The notes under the pieces: model-generated
What the model saw: only the letters and a program-made list of their open reading frames with translations
What the model was told of the DNA's origin: nothing
The model's database searches: none
Program-made: the position numbers and the translations under genes
Assembly (NCBI GenBank): GCA_030141605.1
Contig: JAQGDQ010000216.1
Coordinates: 162,641-226,640 of the forward strand
Length of the DNA stretch: 64,000 nucleotides
From: Tubiluchus corallicola
Taxonomy: Eukaryota > Priapulida > Priapulimorpha > Priapulimorphida > Tubiluchidae
Reading direction: 5' to 3'
Shown: positions 56,773 to 63,636 of the stretch, in pieces
Position numbering within the stretch: position 1 is the stretch's first letter
How the letters are laid out: every line of letters begins with the position of its first letter

Positions 56773-56793
56773 AAGCCGAGGGCTTAGTTTTTT
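56773..56793 (+). terminator. terminator after the sugar-catabolic gene run
   Basis: AAGCC-GAG-GGCTT is followed by AGTTTTTT, about 30 bp after the SGNH hydrolase stop. The stem is short (5 bp). Confidence 0.55.
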
Positions 56794-56905
56794 AAAGCTG
56801 ATTCCTTTTTCTAATATAAGGCGCTATTTCACAGGCTCATACAGTTTGTTAGGCAGTGTTAAGTTAAGTAAGAAATAGAAGGGCAGCTTGCAGAACGGGG
56901 CATTT

Positions 56906-56992
56906 CTAAATATTCCCCAATACTTTTTTTAAGAAATCATTCTCAATTTGAAGCTGGCCAACTTTTTTGAAAAGTTTGTCTTGCCCTAAAAC
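56906..56992 (-). pseudogene. remnant of an IS3-family OrfA
   Basis: The minus strand reads LFKKVGQLQIENDFLKKVL followed by a stop at 56906-56908, which is the conserved C-terminal leucine-zipper end of IS3-family OrfA proteins. The rest of the element is gone. It lies between the catabolic cluster and a second, plus-oriented IS3-type element. The 399-bp gap 56745-57143 also holds a hairpin at 57077-57098 (CCTGTCTG/CAGGCAGG) but no complete gene. Confidence 0.7.
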
Positions 56993-57212
56993 AGGTTTAC
57001 ACTAAAACGTGTAAAAATGAAGAAACTCTGTAACTCTAAATCAGTATTAACCCTGAAAGTCCCGTCTTGCGTGGTGGCCTGTCTGCCGAACAGGCAGGAA
57101 AACCTGATGGTGGTACTTATCTACCTACCTCTATGGGTGGGGGTGTAAGCTTCCCCAAAAATAGGACAGTTTAAAAGTAGACAAATAAACGTTAATTTTG
57201 AACTGTTAGAAG

Positions 57213-57479
57213 ATGAAGAAGAAAAGATTTACACCACAACAAATCTCCTCGATTCTGAAGGAGTATGAGAACGGCAAAAACGTAGATGAGATTGTCCGAG
57301 ACCATGGCGTTAGCAGAGCCTCGTTTTATAAATGGAGGCAACGTTTTGGAGGCATGGAAGCATCCGAGTTAAAAAGGCTCAAAGAGCTTGAAGAGGAGAA
57401 TCGCAAGTTAAAAATGATGTATGCCGAACAAGCTCTGGATTTAAAACTCGCCAAAGAGATTATCGAAAAAAAGCTTTAA
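57213..57479 (+). CDS. IS3-family transposase OrfA
   Basis: This 88-residue helix-turn-helix protein recognises the ends of the element and is the N-terminal part of the fused transposase. The HTH region is [14 protein letters not shown] and [18 protein letters not shown], followed by a leucine-zipper ([21 protein letters not shown]). Its last codons contain the slippery heptamer A-AAA-AAG at 57467-57473, in phase, which would let ribosomes shift to OrfB. Confidence 0.9.
   Translation: MKKKRFTPQQISSILKEYENGKNVDEIVRDHGVSRASFYKWRQRFGGMEASELKRLKELEEENRKLKMMYAEQALDLKLAKEIIEKKL
57467..57473 (+). promoter_or_regulatory. programmed -1 frameshift heptamer
   Basis: A AAA AAG, with codons AAA (57468-57470) and AAG (57471-57473) in the OrfA frame, is the classic IS3/dnaX slippery site. 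A -1 shift leads into the OrfB reading frame, which is open without a stop up to 57638. Confidence 0.8.
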
Positions 57480-58345
57480 ATCCTTGTGAAAAACGAGAGA
57501 TTGCAAAAGAAGTTTGCAAAGTTCCTAAAGTAGGCATCCGCAGGGCTTGCCGAGTACTAAATATGAGTCGTTCGGTTTATTATTATGAATCGATAAAAGA
57601 TGATGCAGGGATAATTGAGGCGCTTACCGTAAAAGCGTAAGAGCATCCTACAGAAGGATTCTGGAAAGCCTATGGGCGATTGCGTCTGGAAGGTTACGAT
57701 TGGAACCACAAGCGAGTATATCGGGTTTACTGCCTGATGAAACTAAATATCCGCAGGAAAGTAAAGAAGAGGCTTCCTGTCAGAGTTAAGGTTCCTTTGG
57801 TAATTCCAGAAAACATCAATCAGTGCTGGTCAATTGATTTTATGCACGATGCTCTTGAAAACGGACGGAAGATAAAGAATTTCAATATAATGGACGATTT
57901 TAACCGAGAAGCACTTCATGTTGAACTTGACCATTCGATTCGAAGTAACAAAGTAGTTTATGTTTTGAACCACTTGATAAAGCGTAGAGGTAAACCAACA
58001 AAAATAAGGATGGATAATGGCCCTGAGTTTATTGCAGAACTTTTAAAAGAATGGAGTGAGCTTCAAGGGATAGAACTGTTATATATTCAGCCAGGCAAGC
58101 CAACACAGAATGCTTTTGTAGAACGCCTGAACGGAACGTACCGCAGGGCTGTATTGGATGCCTACCTGTTTCAGTCGCTGGATGAAGCCAGGGATGAAAC
58201 AGATAAATGGATATTTGATTACAACTATAAAAGGCCGCATGATTCATTGGGAGGAATGACCCCCATAGGTTATGCCAATAAAATGAAAAACCAAAAGCTG
58301 AAAAGCAAAATAAATGTGATTCATGAACCTGTCAAGGGTATATAA
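57473..58345 (+). pseudogene. IS3-family transposase OrfB with one nonsense codon
   Basis: This is an integrase-fold DDE transposase, reached by frameshift from OrfA. The HTH_21-like part begins [14 protein letters not shown] and continues VGIRRACRVLNMSRSVYYY. The frame is broken by TAA at 57638-57640 and resumes at once with [21 protein letters not shown]. The catalytic residues are kept: Asp in WSIDFMHD, Asp in RMDNGPEF, and Glu in [10 protein letters not shown] single base change therefore separates this copy from an intact one, so inactivation looks recent. Confidence 0.85.
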
Positions 58346-58553
58346 ACGACTTCGCTCACTCAGTCGCCATTGACAGAACCAAAAATCACACTGAAAAAGC
58401 TTTCAGAATTTGGTTATGAAAAAGAAAATAATCTATTTTTAAGTAGTCCTAAAAAGGGGAAGCTTACAGTATGATTTGTCTTTAGATATGTTGAATAACA
58501 CAAAAAAAATAATGTAGCAAGAAGTTGGATTAAGTTGTAAATGGAGGTCATTT

Positions 58554-58573
58554 TGTTGTACCCATGTTGTACC
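58554..58573 (+). repeat. tandem TGTTGTACC repeats beside tRNA-Pro
   Basis: TGTTGTACC occurs at 58554-58562 and again at 58565-58573, with an 11-bp period. A similar pair (TTGTACC then TGTGCC, same spacing) lies at about 60791-60808, near the integrase region. They may be recombinase-binding sites at the ends of a past or present integrative element (inference). Confidence 0.4.
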
Positions 58574-58579
58574 TATGGA

Positions 58580-58614
58580 AATAAAAAAGGAGCTAAACAT
58601 TTGCTTAACTCCTT
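58580..58614 (-). terminator. terminator of tRNA-Pro
   Basis: On the minus strand AAGGAGTTAAGC pairs with GTTTAGCTCCTT around a short A-rich loop, followed by a run of T. It begins about 10 bp after the tRNA 3' end. Confidence 0.75.
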
Positions 58615-58623
58615 GACTATTAG

Positions 58624-58701
58624 TGGTCGGGATACCAGGATTCGAACCTGGGACCCCCTGCTCCCAAAGCAGGTGCGCTAACCGGACTGCGCTATACCCC
58701 G
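58624..58701 (-). tRNA. tRNA-Pro (anticodon TGG)
   Basis: The minus strand folds into a standard cloverleaf. The acceptor CGGGGTA pairs with TATCCCG. The anticodon loop TTTGGGA gives the anticodon TGG, closed by CCTGC/GCAGG. The T-arm is GGTTCGAATCC, and CCA is encoded at the 3' end (58624-58626). The discriminator base is A. Integrative elements often use such 3' ends as targets, and several mobile genes lie around it. Confidence 0.95.
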
Positions 58702-58860
58702 AACGGTTAATTAAAGTTAAGTGCGGAGAGAGGAATTTACCCCTGCTTCCAACTGTCACAATATTAATATTTTATAATTTCTATTTTAAGATTGGTAATG
58801 AATTAGCCACAAAACTATAACCATGTCATACCACTGCCAATTCTTATAATAGTTCGGGCT

Positions 58861-58880
58861 CAAAGATACAAATATCTTTG
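58861..58880. promoter_or_regulatory. perfect palindrome formed by two back-to-back -7 boxes
   Basis: CAAAGATA-CAAA-TATCTTTG is an exact inverted repeat with 8-bp arms. Each arm matches the TAnnTTTG -7 box, one reading right (58873-58880) and one reading left toward tRNA-Pro (58861-58868). Matching -33 boxes are not seen. Confidence 0.45.
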
Positions 58881-58966
58881 AAGCATTACCATTATTGTGT
58901 GATAAAAGCCCATTTCTATGTGTTAGAAATCTTTACTTGCAGAGTAAATAAATAATATAAACTATT

Positions 58967-59131
58967 ATGGAAATTACTCAGTACATAAAAAAACTAAAAC
59001 AAGAGTTCATATCTGGAGATGTGCATTATGACACCCTATCGTCTTTAATTACGGAATAGAGAGGTCTATTAAATAAGCTTTGTGGTTCACAAGAAGATAA
59101 AATAGAGGGTTACAGGAATTTGCATCATAAT
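58967..59131 (+). pseudogene. decayed short gene of unknown function
   Basis: A start ATG at 58967 opens 30 codons (EITQYIKKLKQEFISGD and on) that stop at TAG 59057-59059, after which the same frame continues with RGLLNKLCGSQEDKIEGY to TAA. From there to 59388 only fragments are open. I do not recognise the family, and the stretch looks like a dead gene in mobile DNA. Confidence 0.4.
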
Positions 59132-59379
59132 TAAGCTGACATTAAAATGTTTTTGTAAGTTTTGTGAAAGTACCCAAAGCGATAAACTTTTAAAATTTTA
59201 TAAAGCATTTGATGAAGCACCAAGAAGGCAAGTTTTAAAAAGATAGATGCCCAAACAGGATGTCAGGAATACAAGTCCGATGGCAAACCAAAAGTATACC
59301 TGTACTACTGCATTTGTATTTTACTTGGATAAGCTCAATTTATCTTTAGAGGAAGTCAAGTAGATAGCGATTATTAACA

Positions 59380-60694
59380 ATAATTAATCAATAGTGTCCA
59401 TTAAAAAGTAAAAAACGTTCTTTTAAATTATAGTATATCTGAATTTTACAGCGATATTTAAACGGTGACGATTTGAATCCTTTATGTTTGCGGAAATTAT
59501 TTTCTGTGATGAATAAAGGTAAATATGTTTTTGCCCAATTGAGCATGTTTCTGCCCCGACGGGTATTTGATAAATTCGTTTCTAAATATTCCGGCAACAG
59601 GTACATCAAGCATTTTACATGTTGGAACCAGTTGCTCTGTATGATATTTGGTCAGTTAACAAACAGGGATAGTTTACGAGACCTGACTGTTGCGGTAAAT
59701 GCACACAGCAACAAAACTTACCATCTTGGTTTTGGCAAGAGCGTATCCCGCAGCAATCTTGCTAAAGCCAATGAAAAAAGGAACAGCAAGATTTTTGAGG
59801 AATTTGCATACTACATGATTGATGTAGCGCGCAAAAAACTATCAAACGACACCTTTAAGATCAAAGGCAAGGTATATGCATTTGATTCATCAACGATAGA
59901 CTTGTGCCTGAATATATTCTGGTGGGCAAAGTTTCGCAAGAAAAAAGGAGGAATAAAGCTTCATACCTTGTTTGATGTTACAATACAAATACCAGTGTTT
60001 GTGCATATCACAGAAGCTTCCGTACACGATGTCAATGCAATGGACGTGATACCTTACGAAGCAAACGCTTATTATGTGTTTGACCGGGGGTATGTCGATT
60101 TTAAACGGCTTTTCAGAATAACAAACCTCTCTGCATATTTCGTCGTCAGAGCCAAGTCCAACCTTAAATTTAAACGGATGTATTCAAATCCCGTTGACAA
60201 GAGCACAGGTGTAAAGTGCGACCAAATAGGCAAACTAACTGGCTTCTATCAATCTAAGGATTACCCCGAAAAAATCAGGAGGATAAAGTTCTATGATGAA
60301 GAAACCTCAAGAGAATTCATTTTCTTGACCAACAATTTTGAGCTTTCCGCAGAAGATATCGCTTACTTATACAAAAACAGATGGCAAGTAGAGCTGTTCT
60401 TCAAATGGATAAAGCAACATTTAAAAGTTAAAAACTTTTGGGGCAATTCCGAAAATGCAGTTAGAATACAAATTTACTCTGCAATCATAACATACTGTTT
60501 GGTTGCCATTGTGGGGCATGACCTAAACCTTAAGAGTTCAACTTACGAAATTCTACAGATTTTAGGCATCTCCTTATTTGATAAATCACCTATAAATGAG
60601 CTGTTTATAAAACTAGATTACAATAATGTCAAAGAACGAGATAATAATCAACTGTCAATCAGTATGTTTTAAGTGGACAGTAGTGATAATTAAT
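59380..60694 (+). mobile_element. IS4-family insertion sequence with probable 9-bp target duplication
   Basis: The element itself spans 59389-60685. The left end CAATAGTGTCCATTA and the right end, read inward on the minus strand, CACTACTGTCCACTT form 15-bp imperfect inverted repeats. Outside them ATAATTAAT occurs at 59380-59388 and again at 60686-60694, a direct repeat of the size made by IS4 transposases. The flanks are AT-rich, so a chance match is possible but unlikely at exactly these places. Confidence 0.8.
59509..60672 (+). CDS. IS4-family transposase
   Basis: This full-length DDE transposase has about 387 residues from ATG 59509; the frame is open from 59473. An N-terminal DUF4372-like region (FAQLSMFLPRRVFDKFVSKYSGN) is followed by the catalytic domain, with Asp in KVYAFDSSTIDL, Asp in YVFDRGYVDF, and Glu in YKNRWQVELFFKWIKQHL, which fits the Y-x2-R-x3-E-x6-K signature of IS4. 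All catalytic residues are present and the frame is unbroken, so this copy may be active. Confidence 0.92.
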   Translation: MNKGKYVFAQLSMFLPRRVFDKFVSKYSGNRYIKHFTCWNQLLCMIFGQLTNRDSLRDLTVAVNAHSNKTYHLGFGKSVSRSNLAKANEKRNSKIFEEFAYYMIDVARKKLSNDTFKIKGKVYAFDSSTIDLCLNIFWWAKFRKKKGGIKLHTLFDVTIQIPVFVHITEASVHDVNAMDVIPYEANAYYVFDRGYVDFKRLFRITNLSAYFVVRAKSNLKFKRMYSNPVDKSTGVKCDQIGKLTGFYQSKDYPEKIRRIKFYDEETSREFIFLTNNFELSAEDIAYLYKNRWQVELFFKWIKQHLKVKNFWGNSENAVRIQIYSAIITYCLVAIVGHDLNLKSSTYEILQILGISLFDKSPINELFIKLDYNNVKERDNNQLSISMF

Positions 60695-60701
60695 AATTAG
60701 T

Positions 60702-60737
60702 AAAACGCAGTAAGTCTTTGATTTACTGCGTTTTTTA
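60702..60737 (+). terminator. strong hairpin terminator after IS4 element
   Basis: AAAACGCAGTAA and TTTACTGCGTTTT form a long stem around GTCTTTGA, followed by TTTTTATTT. A second, 12-bp hairpin, TGAGAAATTATT/AATAGTTTCTCA, lies at 60742-60771. Both precede the HTH gene and shield it from upstream transcription. Confidence 0.8.
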
Positions 60738-60784
60738 TTTGTGAGAAATTATTCTTCAAAATAGTTTCTCATTCTTTTTTGTCA

Positions 60785-60792
60785 TATATTTG
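60785..60792 (+). promoter_or_regulatory. -7 box upstream of the double-HTH gene
   Basis: TATATTTG fits TAnnTTTG and lies 88-95 bp before the ATG at 60880. No good -33 box is seen. Confidence 0.45.
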
Positions 60793-60807
60793 TACCATAT
60801 CTGTGCC

Positions 60808-60866
60808 GGAACTTAATTGACGGTAAAATGGAACTTATGAATACTTAAGGTTGTTTGTGGAACTTA
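60808..60866 (+). promoter_or_regulatory. three GGAACTTA repeats upstream of the double-HTH gene
   Basis: GGAACTTA occurs at 60808-60815, 60830-60837 and 60859-60866, with spacings of 22 and 29 bp. All lie between the -7 box and the start codon, so they could be operator sites for the HTH protein encoded just downstream. Confidence 0.5.
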
Positions 60867-60879
60867 AATAGCGTTGAAA

Positions 60880-61431
60880 ATGGTGGTGAATAGGATTCAA
60901 AAGCAATGCGCGATATGCGAAAAATCGTTTGTGCCTAAGACGGTAAGTTCTATCTATTGTTCTAAAAAGTGCAGTGATACTGCATATCGTGAAAGAAAAA
61001 GAGAGCTGAAAAAGGAAGAGCAAAGGAAGGCGATTGCCAGCAGAATACCAGATGACCGTAAATATATTTCTGTACCAGAAACAGTAATTCTTTTTGGAGT
61101 GGCTAAAACTACATTATATAGATATATACGTCAAGGGAGAATCCCCGCAATCAATTTAGGTACTCGACTTTTGAGACTTGACCGTACAGTAATTGAAAAG
61201 ATGTTTCCGACTCGTGAAGATATATCTGTAACGAAAGAATTGTCGGAAGTAAAATTATACCGCCTCGAACCTGAAGATTGCTATACAATCGGTGAGATTT
61301 CAAAGAAGTTTGGAATATCTGATAGCTCTGTTTATAAGCATATTCGAAAGTTTGCTATTCCAATTAGGCAAATGGGAAAGTATGTATATGCTCCCAAATC
61401 AGAAATTGATAATATTTACAGCAGTAACTAA
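60880..61431 (+). CDS. zinc-finger and double helix-turn-helix DNA-binding protein
   Basis: This protein has about 183 residues (ATG at 60880; TTG at 60874 in frame). Near the N-terminus is a Cys4 knuckle (CAICEK then YCSKKC), followed by a basic, lysine-rich linker. Two excisionase/MerR-like HTH units follow: ISVPETVILFGVAKTTLYRYI and YTIGEISKKFGISDSSVYKHI. Each has the wing residues that read an A/T-rich site. In integrative elements of this phylum such proteins lie beside the integrase, 12 bp downstream here, and control excision or transcription. Confidence 0.78.
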   Translation: MVVNRIQKQCAICEKSFVPKTVSSIYCSKKCSDTAYRERKRELKKEEQRKAIASRIPDDRKYISVPETVILFGVAKTTLYRYIRQGRIPAINLGTRLLRLDRTVIEKMFPTREDISVTKELSEVKLYRLEPEDCYTIGEISKKFGISDSSVYKHIRKFAIPIRQMGKYVYAPKSEIDNIYSSN

Positions 61432-61443
61432 TACTAACACCCC

Positions 61444-62706
61444 ATGAAACAATTATCAAAAACTAAAGTAACAGTAAGACTTCGCAAAGCAGATGACCGA
61501 AATGAGTGGTACATATACCTAGAAAGTTATCCTGTATTTGTTCCAGGTAAAACCAAACCTCAGCGCATTCGTGAGTATTTAAACAGAAGTGTTACCACGG
61601 TAACATGGGATAAGAAACGGACTGCCCGAACCAATGCAAGTGGTGGAAAAACATACAAACCAAAACGTGATGATAATGGAGTAATTATATGCAAGAGTGA
61701 ACTGGATAGAGAAAGCATGTTATATGCTGATGGTGTGCGTAAACTTCGTCAACGAGAATATGACCATGCAGATTTGTACAGTGACACCGAAACTGCCCAA
61801 GCTGAACAGAAAGAACGTTTACAGCATAATTTTGTCGAATATTTTGAAAAGGTAACGATTAAACGCCATGGGAATAGTTCCTCGTCCATTATAGTTAATT
61901 GGCAGCGCACTAATGAATTGATAAAGCTTTTTGCTGGAGACACCCTTTTATTCTCTCAAATAAATGTTGCATTAGCAGAAAATTTTAGGCTTTACCTTAT
62001 GTCAGCACCGCAGGGTGGTAATAAAAGTGGAATTATTTCACAAAATACCGCATCAACCTATTTCTCCATTTTTAAAGCAGTACTAAAGCAAGCTTTTATT
62101 GATGGCTATTTGCAAAGTGACTTATCTGCCAAGCTTAAGGGGATTCAGGAGAAAGAATCGCGCCGGGAGTATTTGACGGTGGAAGAATTAAATAAACTAG
62201 TAGCAACACCTTGTTAACGTGATGTTCTAAAACGTGCAGCACTTTTTTCTGCGCTTACTGGATTGAGGCATATCGATATTCAAAAGCTAAAATGGAGCGA
62301 GATTAGTATTGACGGCGATCAGGCAAAGCTGCATTTTACTCAGCAAAAAACAAAGGGTGTAGAATATACTCCAATTTCGGAACAAGCTTTGCAGTTATGT
62401 GGAGAACCAGGCGGACCAGAACAATTGGTATTTGAAGATTTGCCCAATCCATCATGGATTTCGCGACCGCTAAAACAGTGGATTGAGGCAGCAGGTATTA
62501 AAAAGAAAATTACCTTTCATTGCTTTCGTCATACATTTGCTACCTTGCAACTATCAAGCGGTACCGATATTTATACCGTTAGCAAGATGCTTGGGCACAC
62601 TGATGTGAAAACAACACAGATTTATGCTAAAGTGGTGGACGAAAAGAAAAATAAAGCGGCACAAGCCATAAAAATTGATAAGATACAGAAACCAGATAAA
62701 AAGTAG
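61444..62706 (+). pseudogene. tyrosine recombinase/integrase broken by one in-frame TAA
   Basis: This is a phage-integrase family protein of about 420 codons. The N-terminal arm- and core-binding domains read VTVRLRKADDRNEWYIYL through FSQINVALAENFRLYL. The frame stops at TAA 62215-62217, after LNKLVATPC. It continues in the same phase with RDVLKRAALFSALTGLRHIDI, which carries the first catalytic Arg. HCFRHTF, GHTD and the tyrosine in TTQIYAKV complete the active site. One base substitution explains the break. The element cannot be mobilised by this copy unless the stop is read through. Confidence 0.88.
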
Positions 62707-62730
62707 TCAGAACTTGATATTCAATAAAAA

Positions 62731-63405
62731 ATGAACTCCAAATATCTTGAACATATCGTAGTTTATTCAGCTGTTATCGTTGGATGCTTATTGCTGGGCA
62801 TTCTTGCGAGAATGTTTGTAATCAATATGGGAGCAGATGATTTTACCGCTGGCATAGTATTCTGGATAGTTGTTTTATTGGGCATTTTAGTTTATGGTAT
62901 TCTTGCGCTCTTAATCGATGGTCTCTACTCAGCAACTGTTCGTTGGTTTTTTCCGAAGAAGAAGAGCTTAAAGCAGTCAAATGAGAAATCAGAAAATTCT
63001 GAGGAATTTGAAAAGATAAGGACAGAACGGAATCATTTGAAAGATAAAGAGGAGCGGGATAATAAAGATATTGCCGTTAAGTACACACAAGAAGAATTTG
63101 CTCCATATTGTTCAAATGAAAGTTTGGATTTACTTTGTCAGTACGTTATTTCTTATTCTGAGAAGAAGCCTTTAAAGAATATAAAACCAATAACGATTAA
63201 AGGATTATCGAATCTGGATTTGTATCATTTTGGATGGAATATCTGGAACCATTTCAAAGTAAGTAAACAGATTGAGGTTGCCGCATTTCTTAAAAAGGTA
63301 TTCCCGGAATTTCTAAATGATGTGGAAACAGAAACCATCAAACGACATCTAAAAGATGATGAGTTGAAAGGTGTTATTAAGATTCGGAAAAACCTTTCGA
63401 TGTAG
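62731..63405 (+). CDS. membrane protein of the integrative element
   Basis: This 224-residue protein has two transmembrane helices (residues about 10-32, VVYSAVIVGCLLLGILARMF, and 42-66, AGIVFWIVVLLGILVYGILALL). They are followed by a charged coiled-coil-like linker (EKSENSEEFEKIRTERNHLKDKEERDNKD) and a soluble domain of about 120 residues. I do not recognise the family. It lies 24 bp after the integrase and shares its orientation. A role in element mobilisation or exclusion is possible, but I have no evidence for it. Confidence 0.7.
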   Translation: MNSKYLEHIVVYSAVIVGCLLLGILARMFVINMGADDFTAGIVFWIVVLLGILVYGILALLIDGLYSATVRWFFPKKKSLKQSNEKSENSEEFEKIRTERNHLKDKEERDNKDIAVKYTQEEFAPYCSNESLDLLCQYVISYSEKKPLKNIKPITIKGLSNLDLYHFGWNIWNHFKVSKQIEVAAFLKKVFPEFLNDVETETIKRHLKDDELKGVIKIRKNLSM

Positions 63406-63519
63406 CAATAATCATAATTTCACAACATTCTCTGTGTTTTTAAAGTGTTTTCTCAGTGTTGCAAAAACACGGCTGAAACACCTGTTTTATTTGCATCATA
63501 ACGATTAAAATCAATAGTT

Positions 63520-63636
63520 ATGGATGTAAATGAAATATCTTTTGAAAATCTTCCGAAAGCGGTTGCCCACCTGGTGGCAGAACCGACCTCTGGAAACTGT
63601 ATACCTAATTGTTTGGATGGATGGCATTGTATTTAA
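63520..63636 (+). pseudogene. 5' end of an HTH/excisionase gene cut by an insertion
   Basis: The first about 17 codons (MDVNEISFENLPKAVAHL) match the start of small HTH/excisionase proteins of Bacteroidota. From 63572 on, sequence coding a transposase in another frame replaces the rest, and the original frame stops at 63634-63636. The gene is therefore disrupted. Confidence 0.65.

Larger units (their letters stand above)
57144..58468 (+). mobile_element. IS3-family insertion sequence, about 1.3 kb
   Basis: The ends are inverted repeats: TGTAAGCTTCCCC at 57144 and its complement GGGGAAGCTTACA ending at 58468. They extend further inward, with GGACAGT matching AGTAGTCC approximately. Inside are OrfA (57213-57479) and OrfB, separated by a -1 frameshift signal, in the IS3 arrangement. 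No target-site duplication can be seen in the flanks (GGG left, GTA right), so at least one side may have been rearranged after insertion. Confidence 0.85.

Noticed and set aside
57020-57143. Open stretch with PDGGTYLPTS left of the IS3 element
   Set aside because: It might be the end of a gene, but no start or family could be recognised, and part of it is a hairpin.
58623-58820. 65-codon frame over the tRNA gene
   Set aside because: Its first half is the reverse strand of tRNA-Pro, a common false protein.
57638-62217. Stop-codon reassignment or suppression to explain the in-frame TAA codons
   Set aside because: TAA and TAG end many core genes in the window normally, and the in-frame stops are confined to mobile DNA, so decay is the simpler explanation.
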